64,000 bases of DNA from VXYL01 sp965199915 (GCA_965199915.1 OZ241348.1:1612001-1676000), one strand, 5' to 3'; positions 9,149 through 18,446 are shown, counted from the stretch's first letter. Numbers and translations are program-made. Notes: a model not told the origin generated them from the sequence alone.

Positions 9149-9604
9149 TCAGATCGGCAGCCCTTGCAGCTTTTTGATCTCGCGCAAGCTAAAGCTGGAC
9201 TGCATGTCGCGCACATGCGGGTACTTCAAGATGCCGTTCATCACCAGCGCGGAAAAGTGCTCCATGTCGCGGGCGACCACTTTGAGCAGGTAGTCGTGGG
9301 TCCCGCTCATGGCGTGGCACTCCACGATGTGCGGTTCGTCCACCACGCGCGCATGGAAGTCCGCCTTGTCGGACGGCTGCTTCTCCAACGTCACCAGCAC
9401 GAAAGCCGTGATGGTGAAGCCGAGCCGGCGTTTGTCGACCACGGCCGCGTAGCTTTCGATGATGCCCGCCTTGTCCAGGTTTTTCAGTCGTCGCAGGCAG
9501 TTGGATTGGGACAACCCCACTTGCCTGGCGAGGGCGACGTTGGACACGCGCCCCGCCCGCTGCAACACCACGAGGATGCGGCGATCCTTGTCATCCAGCT
9601 TCAT
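9149..9604 (-). CDS. Lrp/AsnC-family transcriptional regulator
   Basis: I place the start at 9604 (MKLDDKDRRILVVLQ), because the upstream in-frame 20 residues do not match the family. The 151-residue product has the N-terminal AsnC winged helix (NVALARQVGLSQSNCLRRLK, residues about 20-40) and a C-terminal RAM ligand-sensing domain (VVARDMEHFSALVMN region). Such octameric regulators usually respond to an amino acid. It is transcribed away from hpd across a 146-bp intergenic region, so control of tyrosine/phenylalanine breakdown is a reasonable inference. That region contains a CTTGC/GCAAG inverted repeat at 9617-9641. Confidence 0.85.
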   Translation of the reverse strand: MKLDDKDRRILVVLQRAGRVSNVALARQVGLSQSNCLRRLKNLDKAGIIESYAAVVDKRRLGFTITAFVLVTLEKQPSDKADFHARVVDEPHIVECHAMSGTHDYLLKVVARDMEHFSALVMNGILKYPHVRDMQSSFSLREIKKLQGLPI

Positions 9605-9750
9605 CGGTGAAATCTCCTTGCAAGTAGTATCTTTCCGCAAGAATACGTCAAACACCAGCAGCAATCCAGTTCAATGAGGATGGATTGGGCAACATCCAGC
9701 GGCCAAAATGTCTTACAGTAACCGCATTGGTTCCTTTGGAGTCGGCGCAC

Positions 9751-10839
9751 ATGGCGGAACATCCCCACAACCCGATGGCCCTCGACGGATTCGAGTTCGT
9801 GGAATTCGCGGCCACCCAAGGCGGCGTTGTCGAGCCGGTGCTCGAAGCGCTTGGCTTCGAGCGCATCGCCGAGCACCGCTCCAAGGCCGTCGCCCTCTGG
9901 CGGCAGAACGACATCAATTTCGTGGTGAACCACGAACAGGGAAGCCCAGCGTGGTACTTGGCGCAGGAACACGGGCCCTGCGCCGCCGGCATCGCCTTTC
10001 GCGTGCGGGACGCCAAACACGCCTTCGAGCGCGCCGTCGGCTTGGGGGCGGAGCCCATGGACATTCCGTGCGGCCCGATGGAACTGCGGCTGCCGGCTAT
10101 TCGCGGCATCGGCGGCGCGCCGCTCTACCTCATCGACCGGTACGAGCGGGATGGCGGCATCTACGACATCGACTTCCATTTCGCGCCGGACGCCGAGCGC
10201 CGACCGGCCGGCGTCGGACTGGACACCATCGACCACCTCACCCACAACGTCCACCGCGGGCGGCTCGACCACTGGGCGAGCTACTACTCGCGCTTGTTCA
10301 ACTTCCGCGAGATTCGCCGCTTCGACATCCAAGGGGAGCGCACCGGCCTCGTCTCCCGCGCCATGACGGCGCCCGACGACAAGATCCGCATCCCGCTGAA
10401 CGAAGAGGCATCGGGCGGCGGCCAGATCGACGACTTCCTGCGGCGGCTGGGTGGCGAAGGCGTCCAGCACATCGCCTTGGCCTGCGCAGACCTGCCGGCG
10501 GTCTACGACCGCCTGCGCGCGAACGGCGTGCCCTTCGTGGATCCGCCGCCCGCGGCCTATTACGACATGCTCGAGAGCCGCCTGCCCGGCCACGGCGAGC
10601 CCGTCGCCGAACTCGCCCGGCGGGGCATCCTGCTCGACGGCGAGACCGGCGACGCGGACGCCCCGCGTTTGTTGTTGCAGATTTTCTCGCAGGAACTCAT
10701 TGGGCCGCTCTTCTTCGAGTTCATCGAGCGCAAGCGCGACGAAGGCTTCGGCGAAGGCAATTTTCAAGCGCTGTTCGAATCCTTGGAGCGCGAGCAGTCG
10801 CGTCGACCGGGCGCCGCCAGCGGGACGCTGACGCCATGA
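9751..10839 (+). CDS. hpd: 4-hydroxyphenylpyruvate dioxygenase
   Basis: The 362-residue protein (start ATG at 9751, MAEHPHNPM; an in-frame ATG at 9685 is less likely) contains two VOC folds. The Fe(II) ligands are His in DTIDHLTHNV, His in VQHIALA and Glu in FFEFIERKRDEGFGEGNF, the last being the hallmark C-terminal block of HPPD. The enzyme converts 4-hydroxyphenylpyruvate to homogentisate in tyrosine degradation. The stop overlaps the next gene by 4 bp (ATGA), so the two are co-translated. The divergent Lrp-type gene is the likely regulator. No homogentisate dioxygenase gene is in the window. Confidence 0.93.
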   Translation: MAEHPHNPMALDGFEFVEFAATQGGVVEPVLEALGFERIAEHRSKAVALWRQNDINFVVNHEQGSPAWYLAQEHGPCAAGIAFRVRDAKHAFERAVGLGAEPMDIPCGPMELRLPAIRGIGGAPLYLIDRYERDGGIYDIDFHFAPDAERRPAGVGLDTIDHLTHNVHRGRLDHWASYYSRLFNFREIRRFDIQGERTGLVSRAMTAPDDKIRIPLNEEASGGGQIDDFLRRLGGEGVQHIALACADLPAVYDRLRANGVPFVDPPPAAYYDMLESRLPGHGEPVAELARRGILLDGETGDADAPRLLLQIFSQELIGPLFFEFIERKRDEGFGEGNFQALFESLEREQSRRPGAASGTLTP

Positions 10840-11372
10840 ACATCGAACGCATCCACCACGTCGCCTACCGCTGCAACGACGCCAAGGAGACGGTGGACTT
10901 CTACCGGGAGATGCTCGGCATGGAGTTCCAACTGGCGTTCGCGGAAAACGAGGTGCCCTCCACCGGCGAGCCGGATCCGTACATGCATGTTTTCCTAGAC
11001 GCCGGAGGCGGCAACGTGCTCGCATTCTTCGAACTGCCGAACGCGCCGCCCATGGGCAAAGATCCGAACACTCCGGCGTGGGTGCAGCACATCGCCTTCA
11101 AGGTTGCCCGCCGGGCGGATCTGCTGGCCAGAAAGGCGCATTTGGAATCGAGCGGGTTGGACGTGCTCGGCCCGGTCGATCACGGCATCTTCGATTCCAT
11201 CTACTTCTTCGACCCGAACGGCCATCGCTTGGAGCTCGCGTGCGACAAAGGCACGCAAGCGGACCGCGCCCGCGCCCGCGCGGTGGCGGACGACATGCTC
11301 GCCGAGTGGACCCGCACCAAACGCGCCCCGCGCCACGCCTCTTGGTTGCACTCCGGGGCGCGCAACCGCTGA
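10836..11372 (+). CDS. VOC (glyoxalase/dioxygenase-fold) family protein
   Basis: The 178-residue protein starts at the ATG overlapping the hpd stop. It has VOC-fold features: IERIHHVAYRC at the N-terminus (first metal-type His), MHVFLDAGGGNVLAFFEL, VQHIAFKV and FFDPNGHRLELA at the C-terminus (metal-type Glu). It could be a small Fe- or Zn-dependent dioxygenase, lyase or glyoxalase. Coupling to hpd suggests a role in aromatic amino acid catabolism, but the substrate cannot be told from the sequence. Confidence 0.8.
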   Translation: MNIERIHHVAYRCNDAKETVDFYREMLGMEFQLAFAENEVPSTGEPDPYMHVFLDAGGGNVLAFFELPNAPPMGKDPNTPAWVQHIAFKVARRADLLARKAHLESSGLDVLGPVDHGIFDSIYFFDPNGHRLELACDKGTQADRARARAVADDMLAEWTRTKRAPRHASWLHSGARNR

Positions 11373-11468
11373 ACAACAAGCGGTCGCGCCGAAGACCGCG
11401 AATGCGGGCGGTTCGCGTTTCGCGCGCCGCTCCTGTACGCTTTCGCGCCATCGAATCATTCAGCACGG

Positions 11469-12725
11469 ATGCTCGCGGAGGCGGCAAGAGTGAGGATCGC
11501 GGTACTTGGGGGAGACGGCTTCGTTGGTTGGCCGACCACCCTGCATCTGTCGAGCGCTGGCCACGAGGTGGCGATTGTGGACAACTTGAGCCGGCGCTGG
11601 ATAGACACCGAGCTCGGCGTGCAATCTCTCACGCCGATGGACTCCATTCAAGAACGTCTGCGTATTTGGAAGGAAGTGAGCGGCCATGCGCTCGCCTTCG
11701 AACACATCGACGTGGCGGCCGAGTACGAGCGCTTCAAAGCATGGTTGGCGGATTGGCGTCCGACGGCGGTGATCCACTTCGCCGAGCAGCGTGCGGCGCC
11801 GTATTCGATGAAGAGCGACCGCCACAAGACCTACACGGTGAACAACAACGTCAACGCCACGCACAATCTGCTCAACGCGCTGGTGGCCACGGACACCGAC
11901 GCGCACGTGGTGCATCTCGGCACCATGGGGGTGTACGGCTATTCCACCGCCGGCGCCTCCATTCCGGAAGGCTACTTGAACGTGGAAGTGGCCTTGGACG
12001 ATGGCGGCAAGGTGACGCGGGAGATTCTCCATCCCACGGACGCCGGCAGCGTCTATCACATGACGAAGTGCTTGGACCAGCTTCTGTTCGCCTTCTACGC
12101 CAAGAACGACGGCCTGCGCATCACCGATTTGCACCAAGGAGTGGTCTGGGGCACGCACACCGCGGAGACGCGCCGCCACGAGCAACTCGTCAACCGCTTC
12201 GACTACGACGGCGACTACGGCACCGTGCTCAACCGCTTTCTCATTCAAGCGGCGCTGCGCCATCCGCTCACGGTACACGGGGTGGGCGGGCAGAAGCGCG
12301 CCTTCATCCACATTCAAGACTCCGTGCGCTGCGTGGAGATCGCGCTTGGCAATCCTCCCGCCGCCGGCGAGAGGCCGAAGATCTTCAACCAAATGACGGA
12401 AGTGCATCGCGTGCGCGACTTGGCGGAGTTGGTGAGCGGGCTCACCGGCGCGGAGATCGCGTTCCTGCCGAATCCGCGCAAGGAAGCCGCCGAGAATGAA
12501 CTTTCCGTGCGCAACGATCAGTTTCTCGCCCTGGGTTTGACGCCCACCAAGCTGCAAGACGGCTTGCTCACCGAACTGGTGGACGTGGCGCGCAAGTTCA
12601 TCCATCGAGTGGACCGCTCGCGCATCCCCAGCACATCGGCTTGGACGCGCGCGATCGCGCCAACGCTGGTGGCCGATGTGGAGCATGGTCGCGTTGGGGA
12701 CCGGCGGAGCAACGGCGCGGGCTAA
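11469..12725 (+). CDS. sqdB: UDP-sulfoquinovose synthase SqdB
   Basis: The 418-residue protein is an extended-SDR epimerase with VLGGDGFVGWP as the NAD-binding Gly motif. It carries SqdB/SQD1-specific blocks: ELGVQSLTPM, FAEQRAAPYSM, a catalytic YHMTK (YxxxK), DLHQGVVWGT, and NRFDYDGDYGTVLNRF. It makes UDP-sulfoquinovose from UDP-glucose and sulfite, the first committed step of the sulfolipid SQDG. An in-frame GTG at 11490 (VRIAVLGG) may be the true start. The next two genes are a glycogenin-like glycosyltransferase and another SDR, the same set as the Rhodobacter sqdB-D-C operon. Confidence 0.9.
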   Translation: MLAEAARVRIAVLGGDGFVGWPTTLHLSSAGHEVAIVDNLSRRWIDTELGVQSLTPMDSIQERLRIWKEVSGHALAFEHIDVAAEYERFKAWLADWRPTAVIHFAEQRAAPYSMKSDRHKTYTVNNNVNATHNLLNALVATDTDAHVVHLGTMGVYGYSTAGASIPEGYLNVEVALDDGGKVTREILHPTDAGSVYHMTKCLDQLLFAFYAKNDGLRITDLHQGVVWGTHTAETRRHEQLVNRFDYDGDYGTVLNRFLIQAALRHPLTVHGVGGQKRAFIHIQDSVRCVEIALGNPPAAGERPKIFNQMTEVHRVRDLAELVSGLTGAEIAFLPNPRKEAAENELSVRNDQFLALGLTPTKLQDGLLTELVDVARKFIHRVDRSRIPSTSAWTRAIAPTLVADVEHGRVGDRRSNGAG

Positions 12726-12835
12726 AACGGCTGCGCTTGGCCAATCGTCAAGTGCGCTCCGGCTCGACTTGGCGCCGTGCCGCGCGCCGATGTGAGCGTC
12801 GTCTGAATTGAAATCGGCACGTCTCTGCGCGCGCA

Positions 12836-13627
12836 ATGGCAAAGTTCGCCTACGCAACACTGGTCACCGGCGCCGACTATGCGCTTGGCGCACTTGCCTT
12901 GGCGCGTTCCCTGCGCGCCGTTGGCAGCGCGTGGCCGCTGGTCGTGCTCCGCACCGCCGGCGCCGGCGATCTTGCCGCCCTCAAAGCGGCCGGCTGCCAG
13001 CTGGTTCGGGTGCGAGAGCCGTCGCTGTCGCCGGCCTTTCGGCAACGTCACGAGCGCGCCGCCCTGCACCGCCGGGCACCGTTCGAGAAAGGCGGCAAAC
13101 CGAACTTCCACGTGCCGATCGAGAATTTCTGCAAACTCGAAGTTTGGCGGCTGACGGATTACCAGCGCGTGGTGTTCCTAGATGCCGACACGCTGGTGGT
13201 GCGGAACATCGACAAGCTGTTCGGCTATCCCGAGTTCAGCGCCGCGCCGAACCTGTACGAGACCTTGGCCGACATGCATCGGCTCAACTCCGGCGTGTTC
13301 GTCGCGGCCCCCGCGGAGGCCACCTACCGCGCCATGCTGGAACGCTTGGACGCGCCGGGGGCATTCTGGCGCCGCACCGACCAAACCTTCCTGCAACACT
13401 ACTTTCCGGACTGGCACGGGCTGCCGTACACCTTCAACGCGTTGCAATACCTGTACTTCAACCTGCCCGCGCTTTGGCGCTGGTCGAGCATCAAGGTGGT
13501 GCACTACCAATACGAGAAGCCGTGGACGCCCGGCCACGCAAAGGCGCACCTGCTGCGTCCGCTGATCGATTTGTGGCAAGCAGTGCTGCGCGATGGAGCC
13601 ATTCCGAAGAACTTGACGGATCCATGA
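12836..13627 (+). CDS. sqdD: GT8 (glycogenin-like) glycosyltransferase, probable SqdD
   Basis: The 263-residue GT-A enzyme has the GT8 metal-binding DxD in VVFLDADTLVVRN (residues about 113-126), an N-terminal YATLVTGADYALGALALARSL and a C-terminal WSSIKVVHYQYEKPW with the second metal-ligand His. SqdD of Rhodobacter is a glycogenin-like transferase proposed to move sulfoquinovose from UDP to diacylglycerol. The position between sqdB and an SDR gene supports that role; without the context the substrate would be open. It starts 110 bp after sqdB, with no clear promoter between. Confidence 0.78.
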   Translation: MAKFAYATLVTGADYALGALALARSLRAVGSAWPLVVLRTAGAGDLAALKAAGCQLVRVREPSLSPAFRQRHERAALHRRAPFEKGGKPNFHVPIENFCKLEVWRLTDYQRVVFLDADTLVVRNIDKLFGYPEFSAAPNLYETLADMHRLNSGVFVAAPAEATYRAMLERLDAPGAFWRRTDQTFLQHYFPDWHGLPYTFNALQYLYFNLPALWRWSSIKVVHYQYEKPWTPGHAKAHLLRPLIDLWQAVLRDGAIPKNLTDP

Positions 13628-13634
13628 GCGGGCG

Positions 13635-14561
13635 GTGGCGATGAAGGTCGCCGTCACCGGGGCGTCCGGACTGGTCGGTTGGTTCGTGGCGGAGCGCCTG
13701 CTCGCCGAAGGCGCCGAAGTGCGGGGGCTGGCGCGCGCGGGCGGCGTCGCCACGCTTCCAGCAGTCGATTTCGTTCGCGGTGCCATCACCGACGCAGACG
13801 CGGTGAGCCGCCTCGTGAGGGGTGTGGACGCGGTGGTGCATTGCGCCTATCAACACGCGCCCGGCAAGTACCGCGGCGGCGAGGTGGACGGACGATTCGC
13901 CTATTGGCGGGCGAATCTGCTCGGCGGCGTGGAGCTGATGGAGCGCGCGCGCCTCGCCCTGGTGCCGCGCGTGGTGCTGCTCTCCAGCCGCGCCGTTTTC
14001 GGCCGCGCCGCGCCCGACGTCGATGGCGTGGACGATGACAACCTGCCACTGCCGGACACCCACTACGGCGCCATGAAACTCGCGTTGGAAGCGCATGCCG
14101 CGGCCTTCAGCGCCGCCGACGGCGTCTGCTGCGCGAGTCTGCGCCCGACCGGCGTGTACGGGCTGGCGCGTCCGGTGGAGCGCAGCAAGTGGTTCGACAT
14201 CGCCCAGCTGATGCGTCGGCCGGCGCCCGACATGACGAGTCTGCCGCCGCCCCGGCGGGCGACGGAAGTGCATGGCCGCGATGTGGCGGACGCCGTGTGG
14301 CGCTTGCTCACCGCGCCTGCCGAGCTGGTCGCCGGACGCGCCTTCAATTGCTCGGACATCGTGGTGGACAACCGGGAAGTCATCATCGGGCTGGCCGCGC
14401 GCGCCGGCGTTTCCCTCTCGCCGCCGCCACCGGCCACCAATCCGCTGCCGCACCCGATGCGCACGCCGGGGCTCTCCGCCCTCGGTTGGCGCCCCGGCGG
14501 GCGGCGACTGCTCGGCAAGACATTGGACGCCCTCTCGGCCGCCGCGGCAACGCTTCCCTGA
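13635..14561 (+). CDS. sqdC: NAD-dependent epimerase/reductase, probable SqdC
   Basis: This is an extended SDR of 308 residues, starting at GTG 13635 or ATG 13641. It has the TGASGLVGWFVAERL nucleotide-binding motif at the N-terminus, VVLLSSRAVFG, and an active-site YGAMK (YxxxK, near residue 140). It follows the GT8 gene by 7 bp. SqdC of Rhodobacter is an SDR of unclear chemistry needed for normal SQDG accumulation. The call rests on operon position and family, so a different sugar-nucleotide or lipid-head-group reaction is possible. The junction between this gene and the previous one has a decayed copy at 18.6 kb. Confidence 0.68.
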   Translation: MAMKVAVTGASGLVGWFVAERLLAEGAEVRGLARAGGVATLPAVDFVRGAITDADAVSRLVRGVDAVVHCAYQHAPGKYRGGEVDGRFAYWRANLLGGVELMERARLALVPRVVLLSSRAVFGRAAPDVDGVDDDNLPLPDTHYGAMKLALEAHAAAFSAADGVCCASLRPTGVYGLARPVERSKWFDIAQLMRRPAPDMTSLPPPRRATEVHGRDVADAVWRLLTAPAELVAGRAFNCSDIVVDNREVIIGLAARAGVSLSPPPPATNPLPHPMRTPGLSALGWRPGGRRLLGKTLDALSAAAATLP

Positions 14562-14686
14562 GCGGCGCCAAGCCGGGGGTGGTGGGGGATGGCGCGTCCG
14601 CGTACCCTATCGTGCCGGTGCGGACGAACCGTCCGCCGGCGCCTGGGCACGGTGGCGAGCGTCGCAACCAAGGGGATCAGCTACGC

Positions 14687-15730
14687 ATGACGCGCATACG
14701 CGCCGTTCGCTGCCATCGACTCAGCGACGACATCGGCACCATCACGTTAGACGAGGTGGAGTTGCCGCCGCCGGCCGAGGGCGAGGTGCAGGTTCGCGTC
14801 AAGGCGTGCGCCATCAACTTCCCGGACATCCTGATGATCCAGGGAAAGTACCAACACAAGCCGCCGCTGCCGTTCGCCCCCGGCGGCGAGGCCGCCGGCG
14901 ACGTGGCGGCGGTGGGCGCCGGCGTCACGCGCTGGAAGGAGGGGGACGCGGTGTGCTTCGGCGCCCGCTGCGGCGGCTTCGCCGAGGCGTTGAACGTGCC
15001 CGCGGCGTCGGTCAAGGCCATTCCCGGGCGCATGAACTACGAGAAAGCCGCCGCCTACGGCACCACGTACATGACCGCGTATGTGGCGCTCAAGGTGCGC
15101 GGCGAACTGGCCGCCGGCGAGTGGCTGCTGGTGCATGGCGCCACCGGCGGCGTCGGCATGGCGGCGGTGGATCTCGGCAAGCACTTCGGCGCCCGCGTGA
15201 TCGGCACCGGCGGGCGCGACGACAAGCTGCGGGTGGTGCGCGCGCGCGGCGCGGACGCGGTGATCAACTACACGCTGCCGGACGGTTCGCTCGGTGGCTT
15301 CCGCGAGCGGGTGAAGGAGATCACGGGCGCCGGGGGCGCGGACGTGATCCTCGACCCGGTGGGCGGCGACGTGTTCGACGAGTCCCTGCGCTGCATCAAC
15401 TGGCGCGGCCGCCTGCTCACCGTCGGCTTCACCAGCGGGCGCTGGCCGCAAGCGCCGGCGAACCTCATCCTCATCAAGAGCATCGCCGTCATCGGCGTGC
15501 GGGCGGGCGAAATCGGCCGCCGCGACCCGGCGCTCGGCCGGCGCAACCAGGAGGCGCTCGCCGCGCTGGCCGAGAGCGGCGCCATCGATCCGCATGTTTG
15601 CGCGGGATTCCCGTTGGAGCGGGCCGTGGACGCCTTGCGCCTGTTGCAGAACCGCCAAGTGGTCGGCAAATGCGTGGTGACGATGAACGGCTACGAGATC
15701 GAAAGTGTCGAAGCGCATGAAGCGGGGTAG
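14687..15730 (+). CDS. Zinc-independent MDR NADPH:quinone oxidoreductase
   Basis: The 347-residue protein (ATG 14687) has the medium-chain dehydrogenase/reductase GroES-like N-domain (INFPDILMIQGKYQ near residue 40) and a Rossmann domain with VHGATGGVGMAAVDLGKHFGA (residues about 145-165). The Zn-binding residues of alcohol dehydrogenases are missing, as in quinone reductases (QOR). It probably reduces quinones or enones with NADPH. It stands alone between the sqd genes and the metal-uptake genes, with a 125-bp upstream gap in which I see no clear signal. The next open frame overlaps its 3' end, but the likely start of the next gene is at 15798. Confidence 0.85.
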   Translation: MTRIRAVRCHRLSDDIGTITLDEVELPPPAEGEVQVRVKACAINFPDILMIQGKYQHKPPLPFAPGGEAAGDVAAVGAGVTRWKEGDAVCFGARCGGFAEALNVPAASVKAIPGRMNYEKAAAYGTTYMTAYVALKVRGELAAGEWLLVHGATGGVGMAAVDLGKHFGARVIGTGGRDDKLRVVRARGADAVINYTLPDGSLGGFRERVKEITGAGGADVILDPVGGDVFDESLRCINWRGRLLTVGFTSGRWPQAPANLILIKSIAVIGVRAGEIGRRDPALGRRNQEALAALAESGAIDPHVCAGFPLERAVDALRLLQNRQVVGKCVVTMNGYEIESVEAHEAG

Positions 15731-15797
15731 AGTGCCCCTTGACGACTGGCGTATGCTTCTCCATATCCAGCGACCTTCGAGCAGTTCCCGAACAGCC

Positions 15798-16127
15798 ATG
15801 ACCAGACAGCGAAGCCGAAAGGCGCAAGTCGCCGCGCGTGTTCGCGGCGTCGTTGCGGCCGTGGCGCTTGCGGCCATGGCGTTGCACGTTGTGGCTGGCG
15901 CCGCAGCGCATCACATTCACGACACTCACGACACTCACGAAACAGAAGACGAAGCCTGTTCGCTCTGCGCCGCCTTCTCCAGCGAAGACGACGCCATCCT
16001 GCCGCACGCGGCGGAACGTCTGGCCGCGCCCGGCGCCGAGCCGGCCGCGGCGGCCTTGCCCACGCTGCTGACCGCCCGCAGCCCCCTTCCTTATTGGCCA
16101 AGAGGCCCCCCCAAGCTCTGCCGTTGA
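15798..16127 (+). CDS. Small exported His-containing protein, DUF2946-like
   Basis: The 109-residue protein starts at ATG 15798. It has a basic N-terminus and a hydrophobic helix (VVAAVALAAMALHVVAGAAA, residues about 19-38) ending in AHHIHDTHDTHETEDEACSLC, a His/Asp/Glu cluster with a CxxC. The C-terminus reads YWPRGPPKLCR, like the RGPP ends of small DUF2946-type proteins found beside metal receptors. It sits 69 bp upstream of a zinc-type TonB receptor, so binding or sensing of a transition metal in the periplasm is likely. A TTGACG-N17-CATATC promoter candidate lies at about 15739-15767. I see no convincing Zur or Fur box. Confidence 0.65.
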   Translation: MTRQRSRKAQVAARVRGVVAAVALAAMALHVVAGAAAHHIHDTHDTHETEDEACSLCAAFSSEDDAILPHAAERLAAPGAEPAAAALPTLLTARSPLPYWPRGPPKLCR

Positions 16128-16196
16128 CGCGAAATCGCGCCGGCCACGTTCCGCGTGGCAACGGCGCCAAAACCCAAACGTCATTGGAGAGCATCA

Positions 16197-18446
16197 ATGC
16201 AATCTCTTTTCACCCGCGTGGGCGGCGCACTCGCGCTGCTCGCGCTGATTTACGCCTCCGCTGCCGCTCCGGCGGCAGCCGAAGAGGCCGCGGCGGCAGA
16301 AGCCGCGGCGGCGGCAGAAACCGCCGATCCCAAACTCGAAGAAATCGTCGTCACCGCCCACCCCCTCTCCGCCGGAGGGCTTTCCCAAGAAGCCGTGGTT
16401 CTTGAGGGCGCGCAGCTGGAACGCGACCTCGCCGACAACATCGGCGCCACCGTGGACCGTCAGGCGGGCATCCACTCGGCATCGTTCGGCACCGCCGTGG
16501 GACGGCCGGTGGTGAATGGCTTGAGCGGCCCGCGCGTGCGGATCATGGAAGACCGCATCGACGCCATGGACACCTCCGCCATCAGCGGCGACCACGCGGT
16601 GACCGTGGAGCCTGCCCTGGCCGACCGAGTGGAAGTGCTCAAGGGGCCGAGCGTGCTGCTGTACGGCACCGGCGCCATCGGCGGCGTCGTCGACGTCCAA
16701 ACCGGGCGCATCCCGAACGAACCGCCCGACGGCGTGAGCGGACGCGTGATCGTGCGCGCTGCCGACAACGGCGACCAACGCAGCACCGCGTTGCGGCTCG
16801 ATGGCGGTGGCGGCAAACTCGCTTGGCACCTCGACGCGTTCCGGCGTTCCGCCGACGAATACGACATTCCCGGCTTCGCCGAGTCCGCCCGCTTTCGCGC
16901 CGCCGAGGAAGCCGAAGAAGAACATCACGACGAAGACGAGCACGGCGAGGGAGAAGATCACCACGACGAGGACGAAGACCACGACGACCACGGCGACGAA
17001 CACGAGGACGAGGAAGTCTTCGGGCACCTGCCCGGCAGCCAATCCGAAGGCCAAGGCGGTGCGTTCGGCGTTTCCTGGGTCGGCGAGCGCGGCTTCGTCG
17101 GGGTGGCGGTCAGCCGCTTGAAATACGACTACGGACTGCCCGGCGGCCATGAACACGCCCACGGCCACGAAGACGAGCACGAGCACGAGGACGAGCATCA
17201 CGACGAGGAAGGGGCGCACGAAGAAGAGCACGAAGAGGAGGCCCACGACGAACACGAGGAGCACGAGGAAGAAGGCAACGTGACCTTGGACTTGGAGCAG
17301 ACGCGTTTCGACTTCAAGGCTCGAATCGAAGAGCCTTTCGCCAATGCCTCGGCGCTGAACATGCGCTTCTCGACCAACGACTACGCCCACGTCGAAATCG
17401 AACCGAACGGCGTAGTCGCCACGCGCTTCGCCGTCGACTCCTACGAGGGGCGCGTTGAAATCGTGCAGAACGATCGCCGCGGATTGGACGGCGCCGGCGG
17501 CGTGCAGTTCAGCAAGCGGCGTTTCTCCGCAGTCGGCGAGGAAGCGTATGTGCCACCCGTGGACACATCGACCACCGGCGTCTTCGTGGCGACCGAGTAC
17601 GGCTTTGACGGCTTCGACTTGGAATCCGGCGCGCGCTTTGAGCGCGTGCAGCACGATCCGGTGGCCGGCGATGGCGCGAGCTTCTCGGTGTTCGCGGTGT
17701 CTGTGGGCGCCGTGGTGCCCACCGGCGACGTGCTGCTCGGCATCGAAGGCTGCTATTCAAGCCGCGCGCCGGTAGCCGAAGAGCTCTACTCCCACGGCCC
17801 GCACATCGCGGTGCGGAGCTTCGAGATCGGCGACCCGGACTTGGACGTGGAATCGGCATGGCACGGCAGCGTCACGCTCTCCTGGTCGGGAGAACACGCC
17901 CGTCTGGACGCCACCGTCTTCGCGGCGACCATCGGCGACTACATCTACGCCTTCGCCGACGGAACGGAGGAGGATGGTCTGCCGGTGCGGCGCTACGGCC
18001 AAGCGGACGCGCAGCTGCGCGGCTTCGACCTCGCGGCCAGCGTGACCCTGGCCGAGTTCGCCGGCGGCAGCGTCGACCTCAACTTCCTCGCCGACACCGT
18101 GGCGCTGACGATCGACGTCTCCGGCAACGACAATCTGCCCCTGGTGCCGCCGGCCCGCGTTGGCGTGGGGGTGCGCGTGGAACGGGGCCGCTACAGTGCG
18201 GACTTGGACTATTTGCGCGTCTTCGAGCAGAGCGACAACGCCGACTTCGAACTGCCCACGGATGCCCACGCGGATCTGCGCCTGCACCTGGCCGCGGAGT
18301 ACGAGTTCGGCAACGCCCGCGTGCGCGCGTTCCTGCAAGGCCGCAACCTCACCGACGACGAGCAACGGCACCACTCCTCGATCATCAAGGACATGGCGCC
18401 GGCGCCGGGCCGAACCATCCTCATCGGCACGGAGATCTCGTTCTAG
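16197..18446 (+). CDS. znuD: ZnuD-like TonB-dependent outer-membrane metal receptor with His/Glu-rich loops
   Basis: The 749-residue product (ATG 16197, MQSLFTRVGG, signal peptide ending around AAPAAA) has a TonB-box-like DPKLEEIVVTAHP, the plug domain (RVEVLKGPSVLLYGTGAIGG) and a C-terminal beta-barrel ending in ILIGTEISF with the terminal Phe needed for insertion. Two long inserts, near residues 240-280 and 320-365, are built almost only of His, Asp and Glu with the pattern HEDEHEHEDEHHDEE. Zinc receptors of the ZnuD family carry such His/acid-rich extracellular loops. Zinc, copper or nickel are possible ligands, with zinc most likely. The preceding small His-rich exported protein belongs to the same unit. 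A REP-like double hairpin follows the stop directly and could serve as terminator. Confidence 0.85.
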   Translation: MQSLFTRVGGALALLALIYASAAAPAAAEEAAAAEAAAAAETADPKLEEIVVTAHPLSAGGLSQEAVVLEGAQLERDLADNIGATVDRQAGIHSASFGTAVGRPVVNGLSGPRVRIMEDRIDAMDTSAISGDHAVTVEPALADRVEVLKGPSVLLYGTGAIGGVVDVQTGRIPNEPPDGVSGRVIVRAADNGDQRSTALRLDGGGGKLAWHLDAFRRSADEYDIPGFAESARFRAAEEAEEEHHDEDEHGEGEDHHDEDEDHDDHGDEHEDEEVFGHLPGSQSEGQGGAFGVSWVGERGFVGVAVSRLKYDYGLPGGHEHAHGHEDEHEHEDEHHDEEGAHEEEHEEEAHDEHEEHEEEGNVTLDLEQTRFDFKARIEEPFANASALNMRFSTNDYAHVEIEPNGVVATRFAVDSYEGRVEIVQNDRRGLDGAGGVQFSKRRFSAVGEEAYVPPVDTSTTGVFVATEYGFDGFDLESGARFERVQHDPVAGDGASFSVFAVSVGAVVPTGDVLLGIEGCYSSRAPVAEELYSHGPHIAVRSFEIGDPDLDVESAWHGSVTLSWSGEHARLDATVFAATIGDYIYAFADGTEEDGLPVRRYGQADAQLRGFDLAASVTLAEFAGGSVDLNFLADTVALTIDVSGNDNLPLVPPARVGVGVRVERGRYSADLDYLRVFEQSDNADFELPTDAHADLRLHLAAEYEFGNARVRAFLQGRNLTDDEQRHHSSIIKDMAPAPGRTILIGTEISF

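Noticed and set aside
17145..17275. Short tandem repeats that might be read as a CRISPR or satellite
   Set aside because: They are codon repeats for His/Asp/Glu loops inside the TonB receptor, with no spacers.
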